From the NCBI GenBank assembly GCA_947588745.1, contig CANPYW010000001.1, positions 1 through 64,000 of the forward strand: a stretch of DNA of 64,000 nucleotides. The letters run 5' to 3'. Each line of letters opens with the position of its first letter. The stretch's first letter is position 1. The notes under the pieces were generated by a model. It worked only from the letters and a program-made list of their open reading frames with translations. It ran no database searches and was not told the DNA's origin. This DNA comes from Candidatus Gastranaerophilales bacterium (GTDB lineage Bacteria; Cyanobacteriota; Vampirovibrionia; Gastranaerophilales; Gastranaerophilaceae). This document shows, one piece after another, positions 43,252-51,352 of this stretch. The translations under genes and the position numbers were made by a program.

Positions 43252-43475
43252 ATTTGTTTTTCTCGTCTGTAATTTTCAATATATAGTATAATTTTATTTC
43301 TAAATGCGATAAAAAATACGCCGACAAGAACAAGCATAATTGAATTAACAAAAGCAAATAATACAACTTTATCTCCGGCTATCAAAAGAGGCATATTAAA
43401 ATATAATACACTAAATAACATAGCTAAAGATAGTAATATAAATATTACAGAAAAACATGCTGCAAACCTATGCAT
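43248..43475 (-). CDS. small two-helix membrane protein (75 aa)
   Basis: Two membrane helices (FSVIFILLSLAMLFSVLYF and VVLFAFVNSIMLVLVGVFFI) are followed by a positively charged tail (YIENYRREKQI). No family recognised. Its stop overlaps the lipA stop tail to tail. Ribosome-binding site only moderate (AGGCGG). The downstream gap to obg holds no clear gene. Confidence 0.5.
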   Translation of the reverse strand: MHRFAACFSVIFILLSLAMLFSVLYFNMPLLIAGDKVVLFAFVNSIMLVLVGVFFIAFRNKIILYIENYRREKQI

Positions 43476-43665
43476 ACAAGACCGCCTTTTCTTCTTATAA
43501 AAAACTAAAATCTAACAACAAAAAGTAAACACTCACTTCAGGTGTCAGATGAATAAGATGATAAACAGTCTAATAATATTTTTCTCATACTGATATTATA
43601 ACATTATTTTTTTAAGAAATAAAGCCCCCCGTTTTAGAAAATTAAACAAACAGAAAATATAGGCA

Positions 43666-44931
43666 TCAAAACCAATATTCAAATTCCAAATGACCTATTT
43701 TTACAATATCACCTTCCTGTATTCCGGAAGCCTTTAATGCATCAAACACACCCATTGATTTTAATATATTTTCAAACCTGTATAATTGTTCCGTATTAGT
43801 ACCGTCTGTAACATTAGCAAGCCTGAATATTTTTCCACCCTCGACTGCATAAGTACGTTTATCAAGCTTGTAAATACTGTATGCACTATCATCATTATCA
43901 AAAGCACCGTCATCTTCTTCCACTTCAACATTAATAAGAGGTTTAGGAATTTCATCTACTTTTTTAGAAATAAAGTGCATAAATTCATCAAGATTTTCGT
44001 GAGTGGCAGCAGATATCAAAAAAACATCATCAGAATATTTTTTAAATTCATTATAATATTTAGCTCTAATTTCTTCATTAACTGAATCAATTTTATTTAA
44101 AGCAATAATTTGATATACATTGGCTAATTGCTCGGAATGTTTTTTTAATTCCTGATTTATCAATAAATAATTTTGAACTGGGTTATCGAGGGTTAAATCG
44201 ACAATATGAACAAGAAAACGACATCTTTCAACATGACGTAAAAATTCATGTCCTAATCCGATACCATCGGAAGCACCTTCAATCAAACCCGGAATATCAG
44301 CAATAACATAAGCATCACCGTTATCTTTTTTTACAACACCTAAATGAGGAACGAGAGTAGTAAAAGGATAATCTGCAATTTTGGGTTTTGCTGAACTTAC
44401 GGCACTGATGAAGGTAGACTTTCCGGCATTAGGCATGCCAAGCAAGCCAACATCTGCAATTAGTTTTAATTCAAGTTCTAAAGTACGTTCAATACCATTT
44501 TCTCCTGGTTCGCAGAACTGAGGAGCACGTTTTTGTGCTGTGGCAAAGCAGGCATTACCTCTGCCGCCTCTCCCGCCTTTTGCAACCATAACTGTTTTAT
44601 CCGGCTGGTTTAAGTCAGCAATAATTTTGCCGGTTTCAAAATCTTTAACTATAGTACCTACAGGAACTTTTATATGGCAATCTTTACCACATTTGCCATG
44701 CTGAGTTTTTATATATCCGTTTTCACCGTTTTGAGCCTTAAAAACAGATTGAAATTTAAAATCCATTAACGTAGTTAAATCTTCTGTTGCAACAAGGTAA
44801 ACATCCCCGCCTTTACCGCCGTTACCGCCGGCAGGCCCGCCTTTATCCACATATTTTTCCCTACGCCAGGCAACAATACCATTACCGCCTTTGCCGGAAA
44901 GAACCTTAATTTTCGCTTTATCTAAAAACAT
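43666..44931 (-). CDS. obgE: GTPase ObgE/CgtA
   Basis: 421 residues from the ATG at 44931, which has AAGGG upstream; an ATG at 44958 adds nine residues without a ribosome-binding site. The N-terminal Obg fold is glycine-rich (GKGGNGIVAWRREKYVDKGG, PAGGNGGKGGDVYL). The GTPase domain has GMPNAGKSTF, DIPGLIEGA and ALNKID, and a C-terminal OCT domain ends the protein (YAVEGGKIFRLANVTDGTN). Obg binds the 50S ribosomal subunit and couples its maturation to stress and growth. An acidic insert (VEVEEDDGAFDNDD) joins the last two domains. Confidence 0.95.
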   Translation of the reverse strand: MFLDKAKIKVLSGKGGNGIVAWRREKYVDKGGPAGGNGGKGGDVYLVATEDLTTLMDFKFQSVFKAQNGENGYIKTQHGKCGKDCHIKVPVGTIVKDFETGKIIADLNQPDKTVMVAKGGRGGRGNACFATAQKRAPQFCEPGENGIERTLELELKLIADVGLLGMPNAGKSTFISAVSSAKPKIADYPFTTLVPHLGVVKKDNGDAYVIADIPGLIEGASDGIGLGHEFLRHVERCRFLVHIVDLTLDNPVQNYLLINQELKKHSEQLANVYQIIALNKIDSVNEEIRAKYYNEFKKYSDDVFLISAATHENLDEFMHFISKKVDEIPKPLINVEVEEDDGAFDNDDSAYSIYKLDKRTYAVEGGKIFRLANVTDGTNTEQLYRFENILKSMGVFDALKASGIQEGDIVKIGHLEFEYWF

Positions 44932-45116
44932 ATTTTGCCCTTTTACCCAATGTTTCAATTATAAAATAAAAACAAAACTTTTTTTATTTGTTAATTTTAA
45001 ACAAATATATATAATTTTGTAAAAAATATTAATAAGTAATACAATTTTTATTTTTATTGTATAATAATACCAACAGGTTTGGTAGAATTTATTTATAATC
45101 TGAAAGGAGATTAATA

Positions 45117-45314
45117 ATGAAAAGAACTTTAGTTTTAACAGCAATGGCTTTATTGCTTTGTGGTTGTGCATTTGTATGTACAGCTTGTGGTGGTGAAAAT
45201 GCAGAACCACAAGATCAAGCACAAGTTGAAGAACAAGCACAAACACCTGATGAAGGACAACCTGCACCTGAAGAAGGACAGCCTGCACCTGAAGAAGGTC
45301 AACCTCAAGAATAA
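45117..45314 (+). CDS. small lipoprotein with Pro/Glu/Gln repeats
   Basis: 65 residues. A signal sequence MKRTLVLTAMALLLCGCAFV suggests lipidation at Cys 17 (LCGC) or, less likely, Cys 24. The mature part is a short acidic tail with the repeat EEGQPAP, encoded by 21-bp units at 45253-45273, 45274-45294 and a partial at 45295. AAGGAG precedes the ATG and a TATAAT is at 45060-45065. A hairpin terminator follows, so it is a monocistronic small surface or envelope lipoprotein. Function unknown. Confidence 0.75.
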   Translation: MKRTLVLTAMALLLCGCAFVCTACGGENAEPQDQAQVEEQAQTPDEGQPAPEEGQPAPEEGQPQE

Positions 45315-45331
45315 TAGGTTCACAGAAATAG

Positions 45332-45358
45332 AAAAGGGTGACATAAAGTCATCCTTTT
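45332..45358 (+). terminator. intrinsic terminator of the small lipoprotein gene
   Basis: Arms AAAAGGGTGAC and GTCATCCTTTT with one G-T wobble, then a long T run to 45366. Confidence 0.8.
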
Positions 45359-45414
45359 TTATTTTTTAACTTAAAGGCAAAAGCCACTAAGGGGATATAA
45401 AAAAATAAATAAAC

Positions 45415-45651
45415 TTATTTATTGCTACAATATCCGTCATAATAAGTATAATATGAAGGATCAGAGGGATAGCAATTGCAATTATTTCCATATTTTGCAT
45501 AAGAATAATCGGTATGACAACATTCCCAGATATTCCCCTCACACATGCATCTATCAAATGCTAAAAACGAGGTGGAACTATCTTCAAGCACATCATCATA
45601 AATTTTTACGATATCGAGTTCTTCTAATCCTTCTATTTCAAAATCTTCCAT
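45415..45651 (-). CDS. small cysteine-rich peptide with acidic leader-like N-terminus (RiPP precursor-like)
   Basis: 78 residues. The first 33 are Cys-free and acidic (MEDFEIEGLEELDIVKIYDD, VLEDSSTS), like a leader peptide; the last 45 hold seven cysteines (35, 37, 44, 45, 58, 60, 75) among Tyr, Asn, Ser and Asp (RCMCEGNIWECC, NNCNCYPSDPSYYTYYDGYC). No signal peptide, so it is not a simple secreted disulfide protein. It follows a TupA-like ATP-grasp gene by 25 bases on the same strand. Possible readings: a modified peptide (RiPP) substrate, a metal-binding peptide, or an unrelated small protein. Ribosome-binding site is weak (AAAGAAA). Confidence 0.55.
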   Translation of the reverse strand: MEDFEIEGLEELDIVKIYDDVLEDSSTSFLAFDRCMCEGNIWECCHTDYSYAKYGNNCNCYPSDPSYYTYYDGYCSNK

Positions 45652-45676
45652 GTTAATTTCTTTTCTTTCTTATTTT

Positions 45677-46594
45677 CTATTTTAAATTCAGCATATTACC
45701 TAACTTTAAATTCAAAGATTTATCTTCAAATTCATAAAAGCCGGAAAAAGGTGTAAAAGTCATTTCATTAAAATACAAACAATTTTTATAAACCATCCAG
45801 TCAACTCTAACTAATTTAAACTCACGGCACAATCTATCAGATAAAGCAGCAGCAAGTTTTAAATTGTCATCACTTGGTTGAAAAACTATGTTATAATCAG
45901 CTTTAAATTTTATATCAAGCAGATTATAATGTTCATCATATACACAAACTTCTCTGGGATGAGAATACTTTATTTTTTGTAATATTTTCGGGCTGCCATT
46001 GAAACAATAAATTTCTATTTCATAGTCTTTTTCATTAACTTCATCCCGCAATAGGGGTTCAATTAATATTTGAGGTTCTATATTTTTATATTGTAATTCA
46101 AAACCGGCAAATGGGAAAAAGCTTTGCACCATCCAACCATTAAATCTGGAGCGTACAATCTCTTTCAATATTTTTTTTTCTAAAAAAACATCCTTATTTT
46201 TTATTATAAATTGCCACTTACAACCATTATTTGCTTTTATGATAAATCTATTGGGAAGTTCATCAAAAGGAATATCATCAAAATTTTTACCAATCCAAAG
46301 CACAGGCTTTAAATACTCATCGCCAATTTTTTTCTTAATCCAATCCCGAACTAAAACCTTATCAGTTAATTGTGTCTTTAAAAGAGTAGAATCATATAAC
46401 TTTAACCACTGAATTTTCTCATTAAAACTTTTGGGATTTTTCAAATTCAAATTTTCTTTCGTTATCTTCTTATATATTTTTTTTAAATACTTAGGATAAT
46501 CTTTTTCATCTAATCGTATTATTTCATCATAAGAATATGGTGGATCACCTATATTCTTAAATATATTCAATTTGCTTAATAAATCACTTACCAT
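45677..46594 (-). CDS. TupA-like ATP-grasp protein
   Basis: 305 residues. The pattern NPKSFNEKIQWLKLYDSTLL, LTDKVLVRDWIKKKIGDEYL, IPFDELPNRFIIKANNGCKW and LVRVDWMVYKNCLYFNEMTF is that of the TupA-like ATP-grasp family, named after a teichuronopeptide synthesis protein and common in capsule or polysaccharide loci. The late Asp and the E/N pair (FNEMTFTP) fit the ATP-Mg site. Such enzymes join an amine or amino acid to a carboxylate. Here no glycan cluster surrounds it; the partner downstream is a Cys-rich peptide gene. ATP-grasp assignment is fairly firm, substrate open. Confidence 0.75.
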   Translation of the reverse strand: MVSDLLSKLNIFKNIGDPPYSYDEIIRLDEKDYPKYLKKIYKKITKENLNLKNPKSFNEKIQWLKLYDSTLLKTQLTDKVLVRDWIKKKIGDEYLKPVLWIGKNFDDIPFDELPNRFIIKANNGCKWQFIIKNKDVFLEKKILKEIVRSRFNGWMVQSFFPFAGFELQYKNIEPQILIEPLLRDEVNEKDYEIEIYCFNGSPKILQKIKYSHPREVCVYDEHYNLLDIKFKADYNIVFQPSDDNLKLAAALSDRLCREFKLVRVDWMVYKNCLYFNEMTFTPFSGFYEFEDKSLNLKLGNMLNLK

Positions 46595-46628
46595 ATCTTA
46601 ATTCTCAGTTTAATAATTATATTATAAA

Positions 46629-46648
46629 GATATTATAATTATAATATC
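46629..46648. repeat. 20-bp perfect palindrome
   Basis: GATATTATAATTATAATATC reads the same on both strands. It lies between the ATP-grasp gene start and the AbrB-like gene, about 35 bases upstream of the former's ATG, where an operator could act on both. Being AT-only at its core, chance is not excluded. Confidence 0.4.
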
Positions 46649-46728
46649 TATGTCATGTCTAAGTATATTATGTTTCCTTGATTTTGTAAAGTAAAAATAA
46701 GTATAAAATCAAGGAGACTTACTAATAT

Positions 46729-46890
46729 ATGAAGAAGAAATTATCACGTTCTGGGAGCGGCTGGGCTTTATTTATGCCAAAAACATTGCTAGAACTTATT
46801 GATGTAGATCCTGAAAAAGATTTACTCCAAGTTAAAGTAGAAAACGATATTATAAAAATAACCAAAGCACAAAACAATAAAGAAAACTAA
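46729..46890 (+). CDS. AbrB/MazE-like small DNA-binding protein
   Basis: 53 residues: MKKKLSRSGSGWALFMPKTL, LELIDVDPEKDLLQVKVEND, IIKITKAQNN. The swapped-hairpin AbrB pattern is visible (SRSGSGWALFMPKTLLELI, then DLLQVKVENDIIKITKA). Such proteins are transition-state regulators or antitoxins. No toxin gene follows directly. AAGGAG is 12 bases before the ATG, and TTGATT/TATAAA boxes spaced 18 (46678-46707) form a promoter. Could regulate the divergent ATP-grasp/peptide pair. Confidence 0.7.
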   Translation: MKKKLSRSGSGWALFMPKTLLELIDVDPEKDLLQVKVENDIIKITKAQNNKEN

Positions 46891-47237
46891 AAATTTGTAA
46901 ATTTCATCTTTCGAGTCGGCTTTTGTTAATAATATTTTCAACCATAAGAACTTAAATAATAAAAATTTTGGCAATATTCCAATAAAATTCCCGCTAACTC
47001 GAATACTGCTTTATATCATAATTTTTGTCAAATTTTACCCGCATTATTTTATACTTAACAGTGTTTTCTTATCATACTAATGTTTAAACCTTCTTTCCGT
47101 TTTTCGTATTTTATATTACTTTTCGAAATAAATGTTATGTTTTGTAAAGATTTATTCCACAAACACTTTAATATCGACGAGAAATATATCATACTAATAG
47201 ATAGATACTTGTTAAAAAGAAAAGAAAGGAATAGAAA
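46891..47237. other. gene-poor spacer
   Basis: No reading frame of note on either strand. The last 20 bases (AAAGAAAGGAATAG) form the ribosome-binding site of the following gene. I see no tRNA, hairpin with T run or repeat here. Confidence 0.4.
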
Positions 47238-48506
47238 ATGAAAGATGAAAAACTAACATTATACGGAAGAATAGAAAAAAATGACACTCCGTTGTTTAAA
47301 TTACACGCAGAGGAAAACGTATCCTTGCCAAAAAGAAAACTATCTAATTATGAAAGTGAACCATTTGAGATTGATAATCAAATTATTGATGAAATAGAAA
47401 AAGAAAAAGCAATCAGAAACTTTCAAAAGAACATCCAAAAACTTCAATTTGAAGATCTGCCGTATGTACAAACTTTGAATGATAATTATAAACAAAAAAA
47501 ATTGTATAACGACACGAAAACGGATATAAGCAAAATTAATGTAAAAAGAAATAACAAAACAAATTTGTATGACAATCAGGATAATAGTGAGCAACAGGAA
47601 GTAACCTACATATATGATGACATGCAAAAATTGGAAAAAAGAGCAAATATTTTTTATGAAGATTATAAAACACTTGATAAAGAATACGAAGAGGAACAAA
47701 AACACAAAGAAGAACAGAAAGAAAAAAGAAAATCCATGTATGTTCCCGACAAAAATGCCCAAACCTATTATTTTGATATTTCGAAATATAAAAAAGTGAA
47801 CCGATTAGGCAATGAAAAGAATAAAAATAACAACAATTCTTGGCAGAACATTATAAATACTACCTTTAATAAAGTAAAACAACCGATAATTCATGCCGGA
47901 AGCCAAATTGGTATCGAGCATATTAATAATCCTTTGATCAGGTTGGGTGCAAAGTCCATAATGGGCACGGAAGCCACAGAACAATATTACATGGCACAAG
48001 CAGATCATTACCTGAATACCAAATTTGCAAAAAAACATCTAATTTTGGATAATTACAAAGATGTACCAAGCGAACTTCAACCACAACTAAAAAATAAAAT
48101 AATAGAACAAATCGGAGAAGATAAACTCTCAACCACAAAAGGAATATATATTGATTCAGATAGCTCTACCGCAAAAAATCTGGTGAAAACTTTATTAGCA
48201 AACAACGATTTTAATCTTATTCTTGCAAAAAATAAAGATAAACTAAAGCGAAATATACACATTAACAGCAGTATGGAATTTACTGACTTGAATTTCAACA
48301 ATGCAATACATTATGCCGATATTATTGATTTACACTACAACAAAAACGGAGAATTGGAATGTCTGATTGCAGATACATACGACTTTAACAAAAAGTCACT
48401 ATCCGAAAAGGTTAAACAAGCAAGAAAGCTACAGGAAGAAGGTAAACTTATTCCGTATTTTTCATATTATCATGTTATATTTCCCAAAGAGGCCTTAATA
48501 CAATGA
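47238..48506 (+). CDS. candidate polymorphic-toxin-like protein
   Basis: 422 residues, not recognised as a known family. The N-terminal 200 residues are hydrophilic and probably helical (EIEKEKAIRNFQKNIQKLQF, a Glu/Lys coiled coil near 140-165). A middle segment (INNPLIRLGAKSIMGTEATE) leads to a compact C-terminal domain ending IHYADIIDLHYNKNGELECL, IADTYDFNKKSLSEKVKQAR and KLIPYFSYYHVIFPKEALIQ. The toxin idea rests on what follows: its stop overlaps (ATGA) a broken copy of a small membrane protein, and remnants of its own last 25 codons recur before two intact copies. No secretion signal visible. Confidence 0.55.
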   Translation: MKDEKLTLYGRIEKNDTPLFKLHAEENVSLPKRKLSNYESEPFEIDNQIIDEIEKEKAIRNFQKNIQKLQFEDLPYVQTLNDNYKQKKLYNDTKTDISKINVKRNNKTNLYDNQDNSEQQEVTYIYDDMQKLEKRANIFYEDYKTLDKEYEEEQKHKEEQKEKRKSMYVPDKNAQTYYFDISKYKKVNRLGNEKNKNNNNSWQNIINTTFNKVKQPIIHAGSQIGIEHINNPLIRLGAKSIMGTEATEQYYMAQADHYLNTKFAKKHLILDNYKDVPSELQPQLKNKIIEQIGEDKLSTTKGIYIDSDSSTAKNLVKTLLANNDFNLILAKNKDKLKRNIHINSSMEFTDLNFNNAIHYADIIDLHYNKNGELECLIADTYDFNKKSLSEKVKQARKLQEEGKLIPYFSYYHVIFPKEALIQ

Positions 48507-48577
48507 AAAAATATCTTATTTATTTAAAAATATTACTTTTTGTGCTTTTCTATGAGAAATATTTACCGTTATTTTAA
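48503..48577 (+). pseudogene. broken first copy of the small membrane (immunity-like) gene
   Basis: The ATG overlaps the preceding stop codon (ATGA). The written frame gives 24 residues, but with one more A in the A6 run after ATG it would read MKKISYLFKNITFCAFL and stop, closely matching MKKIPHLFRNITFCTFL and MKKIKYLFKDITFCTLF of the two intact copies. So the coupled copy is frameshifted and truncated. Confidence 0.65.
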
Positions 48578-48648
48578 CAAAAGTTTTCTGCTATTTTTGT
48601 TGTATATATTATTTTCAAATGCTGCTAATATATAATGGAAAATATGAT

Positions 48649-48676
48649 AAAAGGCTTCTTTTAAAAGAAGCCTTTT
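48649..48676. terminator. palindromic terminator, twin of the one at 49687
   Basis: A 28-base perfect palindrome (arms AAAAGGCTTCTTTT and AAAAGAAGCCTTTT) followed by T and A. Its stem is nearly the same as that of the terminator at 49687-49716, consistent with segmental duplication. Confidence 0.75.
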
Positions 48677-48713
48677 TAGTTGTTATTATTCCTACAATAA
48701 TTCACTTTTCGAT

Positions 48714-48803
48714 TTGTTTCAACAAACAGAAAAGCTACAAAAAAGTAAAACTTTTTCTTATTTTTGTTATTATCATGCTATAATTCCAAAAGGAGCTGAG
48801 ATA
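48714..48803 (+). pseudogene. toxin C-terminal tail remnant B
   Basis: In frame with the following gene, the bases read EKLQKSKTFSYFCYYHAIIP, then KGAEI, matching RKLQEEGKLIPYFSYYHVIF, PKEALI at the end of the 47238 gene. Only the last 25-30 codons are present. Also provides AAGGAG for the next gene. Confidence 0.65.
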
Positions 48804-49127
48804 ATGAAAAAAATACCACACTTGTTTAGAAATATTACTTTTTGCACTTTTCTCATGGGATTATTAACTTTTATTATAATGAGATTTGTTTATAATTTCA
48901 CTTTGCTTGACGACACATTACTTGAAATGTGGTATACGTTCATTTGGGTATGCATCCTTTTTTCCTTTTGGATTTTAGCACGCATAATTCTGTTTATTAA
49001 ATCAAAACAAAAAAGTGAAAAAGTCCAAAAAATCTTGCAAGTTATAATTGTTATTCTTTGTTTTTTGCAATTCATTGTACATATGTTTTTACTATTTAGT
49101 TGCGAATTAGATTTTACAGAGGATTAA
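48804..49127 (+). CDS. small membrane protein, immunity-like, copy 2
   Basis: 107 residues with three likely membrane helices: FCTFLMGLLTFIIMRFVYNF, WYTFIWVCILFSFWILARII, and VQKILQVIIVILCFLQFIVH with MFLLF. AAGGAG precedes the ATG at 48804. A close paralog follows. Small multi-helix proteins that sit after toxin genes are typical immunity proteins against envelope-acting toxins; here this is inferred from the cassette layout only. Confidence 0.6.
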   Translation: MKKIPHLFRNITFCTFLMGLLTFIIMRFVYNFTLLDDTLLEMWYTFIWVCILFSFWILARIILFIKSKQKSEKVQKILQVIIVILCFLQFIVHMFLLFSCELDFTED

Positions 49128-49129
49128 AA

Positions 49130-49210
49130 AACAAAAAACTACAGACATAAAGTAAGAATTTTTCTTGTTTTTGTTATTATCATGCTATAATTGCAAGAGG
49201 AGCAGAGATA
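49130..49210 (+). pseudogene. toxin C-terminal tail remnant C
   Basis: In frame with the following ATG the sequence reads KNKKLQT, stop, SKNFSCFCYYHAIIARGAEI, again the eroded tail of the 47238 protein (KLQ...YYHVIFPKEALI). At the DNA level TTGTTATTATCATGCTATAA is shared with remnant B. Confidence 0.65.
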
Positions 49211-49525
49211 ATGAAAAAAATAAAATATTTATTTAAAGATATTACTTTTTGCACTTTATTCGCAGGAATATTAACTTTTATTATAATGCAATTTACTTAT
49301 CAAAAGGATTTTTTCCAATCTATCATAGAGGAAATTAAAAAATATTCACTATTTTTTTCACTATTTTTTGGACCTTTAATTCTTTCATGTATAATTCTGT
49401 TTATTAAATCACAACTAAAAAATGAAAAAATTCAAAAGATTTTGAACGTTATAAATGTCATTATTTGTTTTTTGCAATTTCTGATATATATGTTCATTTT
49501 AGCTTATTGCGAAGGGGTTTTTTAG
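49211..49525 (+). CDS. small membrane protein, immunity-like, copy 3
   Basis: 104 residues, three likely helices (FCTLFAGILTFIIMQFTY, FFSLFFGPLILSCIILFIKS, VINVIICFLQFLIYMFILAY). Clearly a paralog of copy 2: MKKI..LF..ITFCT, ILFIKS and KIL.VI.VI.CFLQF are shared. The connecting loops differ most, which fits a role of specific recognition of different partners. AGAGGAG lies before the ATG. Confidence 0.6.
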   Translation: MKKIKYLFKDITFCTLFAGILTFIIMQFTYQKDFFQSIIEEIKKYSLFFSLFFGPLILSCIILFIKSQLKNEKIQKILNVINVIICFLQFLIYMFILAYCEGVF

Positions 49526-49686
49526 ATAAAATACCATAAATTTTATATATTGTTTCGTAATCTTATTCTCTTAAACTTTATCTGATTAAGGAATGAAAAA
49601 AGACTTTTATATATGAACTTTTTCGTAGCCGATGAGATAATTGCAAATTTTATCCTTCGATATTAAATTGAAATCAAAACACAATG

Positions 49687-49716
49687 AAAAAGGCTTCTTT
49701 TGAAAGAAGCCTTTTT
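49687..49716. terminator. bidirectional terminator between immunity-like genes and the ribosomal operon
   Basis: Perfect 14-bp stem (AAAAAGGCTTCTTT / AAAGAAGCCTTTTT) with a two-base loop. It ends the minus-strand ribosomal operon after rpsI and can also end transcription from the plus-strand cassette. Confidence 0.85.
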
Positions 49717-49737
49717 GATATAAATATTGAAAAAATA

Positions 49738-50133
49738 TTAACGTTTTGAAAACTGAAATCTTTTTCTTGCTCTTTTTCTACCGTATTTTTTACGTTCTTT
49801 AACACGAGCATCTCTTGTTAATAATCCTTCAGTCTTTAATACCGATTTATATTCTTCATTGTATTTTAACAAAGCTCTCGAAATAGCATGTCTGATTGCA
49901 CCTGCCTGTGAGCTGACACCGCCGCCTACAGCCTTAACTCTTACATCAAAATTTTCCTGATTATCAGTTAATGCTAATGGTCTGTATACATTCATTTCCA
50001 ATGCGGGTCTGTTACCGAAATAATCTTCAAAAGTTCTGCCGTTAACAAATACACGACCTTTTCCTTTAACAAGCTTTACAACGGCAATAGCGGTCTTTCT
50101 TCTTCCGGTTGCCATAATTTCTTTTTCAGCCAT
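49738..50133 (-). CDS. rpsI: ribosomal protein uS9
   Basis: 131 residues: ATGRRKTAIAVVKLVKGKGR, RTFEDYFGNRPALEMNVYRP, KAVGGGVSSQAGAIRHAISR, and the basic tail ERKKYGRKRARKRFQFSKR whose last residues reach the ribosomal P site. Last gene of the alpha operon; it overlaps rplM by one base. Confidence 0.98.
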   Translation of the reverse strand: MAEKEIMATGRRKTAIAVVKLVKGKGRVFVNGRTFEDYFGNRPALEMNVYRPLALTDNQENFDVRVKAVGGGVSSQAGAIRHAISRALLKYNEEYKSVLKTEGLLTRDARVKERKKYGRKRARKRFQFSKR

Positions 50134-50573
50134 TATTTGACCTCCGTTTCATTGTATAAAATAGGCTTTTGAGCAGCATGAGGATGTTCACTGCCCGCAT
50201 ATATCTTTAATTTATTGAATTGCTCCTGTCCTAAAGTATTATGCGGCAACATTCCCTTTATAGCCTTTTCCAGAGGTAATACCGGATTTTTCTCCATCAA
50301 TTCGTTAAATGATGCAGATTTTAATCCGCCCGGAAACCCCGTATGATGATAATAAATTTTTCCTGTTTCTTTTTTACCCGAAACGCAGATTTTTGCAGCA
50401 TTGATAATTATTACAAAATCACCGGTATCTACGTTTGGAGTATATTGAGGTTTATGCTTTCCTCTCAATAGATTAGCGGCTAAAACTGCCAATCGTCCTA
50501 AAGTTTTACCTTCAGCATCGATTACATACCACTTTCTCTCTACTTCAAGAGGTTTAGCCGAATATGTTTTCAT
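50133..50573 (-). CDS. rplM: ribosomal protein uL13
   Basis: 146 residues: [60 protein letters not shown] and [20 protein letters not shown] are diagnostic. Early assembly protein of the large subunit. Overlaps truA by four bases, as in cyanobacteria-like and Gram-positive gene orders. Confidence 0.98.
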   Translation of the reverse strand: MKTYSAKPLEVERKWYVIDAEGKTLGRLAVLAANLLRGKHKPQYTPNVDTGDFVIIINAAKICVSGKKETGKIYYHHTGFPGGLKSASFNELMEKNPVLPLEKAIKGMLPHNTLGQEQFNKLKIYAGSEHPHAAQKPILYNETEVK

Positions 50574-51352
50574 AAGCTTTCTCCATCTATATTGTTATTG
50601 TATATTACTTCCATTAATGTTAAACCCATTGGGCTTATCGTCGGTCCTGCTTTTGTATTATCCCTTGCTTCCAATATATCTTTAAGTGTTTCGGGGGCTA
50701 AAGATTTTCTCTGAATCAAAAGGAGAGTCCCAACTATTGACCTTATCATATTATACAAAAATCTGTCCGCCACAAAATCTATATACACATAATCTCCTTG
50801 TTTTGAAGCTTCTGCTTTATACATTTTACATATCTTCGCCGGATTTGATGTCCTCACTTTCTTAAATGAGCTGAAATCATGAACTCCAATTAAGTATCTT
50901 AACGCTTCATTCATTTTTTCAATGTCCAGCGGATATTTTATCAGCAGACAATTCGCATCCCATGCACTCCTTTGTTCTCTGTTCACAATTGTATATCTGT
51001 AATATCTTGCAACAGCACTCCTTTGAGCATGGAATGTATTTTCAACTTTCCTTAAACTCTTTACACTGATTGTATCAGGTAATATTCCGTTTAAAGAATT
51101 AACAAATTTCCTCGGTTCTATCTCCAAATTACAGTCAAAATGGACTGTTTGACCCTTTGAATGAACTCCGGCATCTGTTCTGCCTGAAAATATTGTTTTG
51201 ATTTTTGTCTTTGTCAATGTACTGATTGCGTCTTCCAATTCATCCTGTACTGTATTAATGTACTTTGATGTGTTAGACAATGTATGCGGTTGTGTCTGGC
51301 TTCCTGAATACATAGTGCCTATATATTCAACTACCAATAAGTATCTTTGCAT
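50570..51352 (-). CDS. truA: tRNA pseudouridine(38-40) synthase TruA
   Basis: 260 residues. The catalytic Asp is in [33 protein letters not shown] and [16 protein letters not shown] are further family motifs. It isomerises uridines 38, 39 and 40 in the anticodon arm of many tRNAs. It begins at the stop of rplQ and overlaps rplM, so all three are translated in tight coupling. Confidence 0.95.
   Translation of the reverse strand: MQRYLLVVEYIGTMYSGSQTQPHTLSNTSKYINTVQDELEDAISTLTKTKIKTIFSGRTDAGVHSKGQTVHFDCNLEIEPRKFVNSLNGILPDTISVKSLRKVENTFHAQRSAVARYYRYTIVNREQRSAWDANCLLIKYPLDIEKMNEALRYLIGVHDFSSFKKVRTSNPAKICKMYKAEASKQGDYVYIDFVADRFLYNMIRSIVGTLLLIQRKSLAPETLKDILEARDNTKAGPTISPMGLTLMEVIYNNNIDGESL

Noticed and set aside
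43624-43630. C6 run as a second phase-variable promoter
   Set aside because: No -35 or -10 boxes flank it and the run is short.
45160-45369. Lys/His-rich frame and minus-strand frames overlapping the small lipoprotein gene
   Set aside because: Shadows of the 21-bp tandem repeat; the plus-strand frame at 45117 has the signal peptide, AAGGAG and a terminator.
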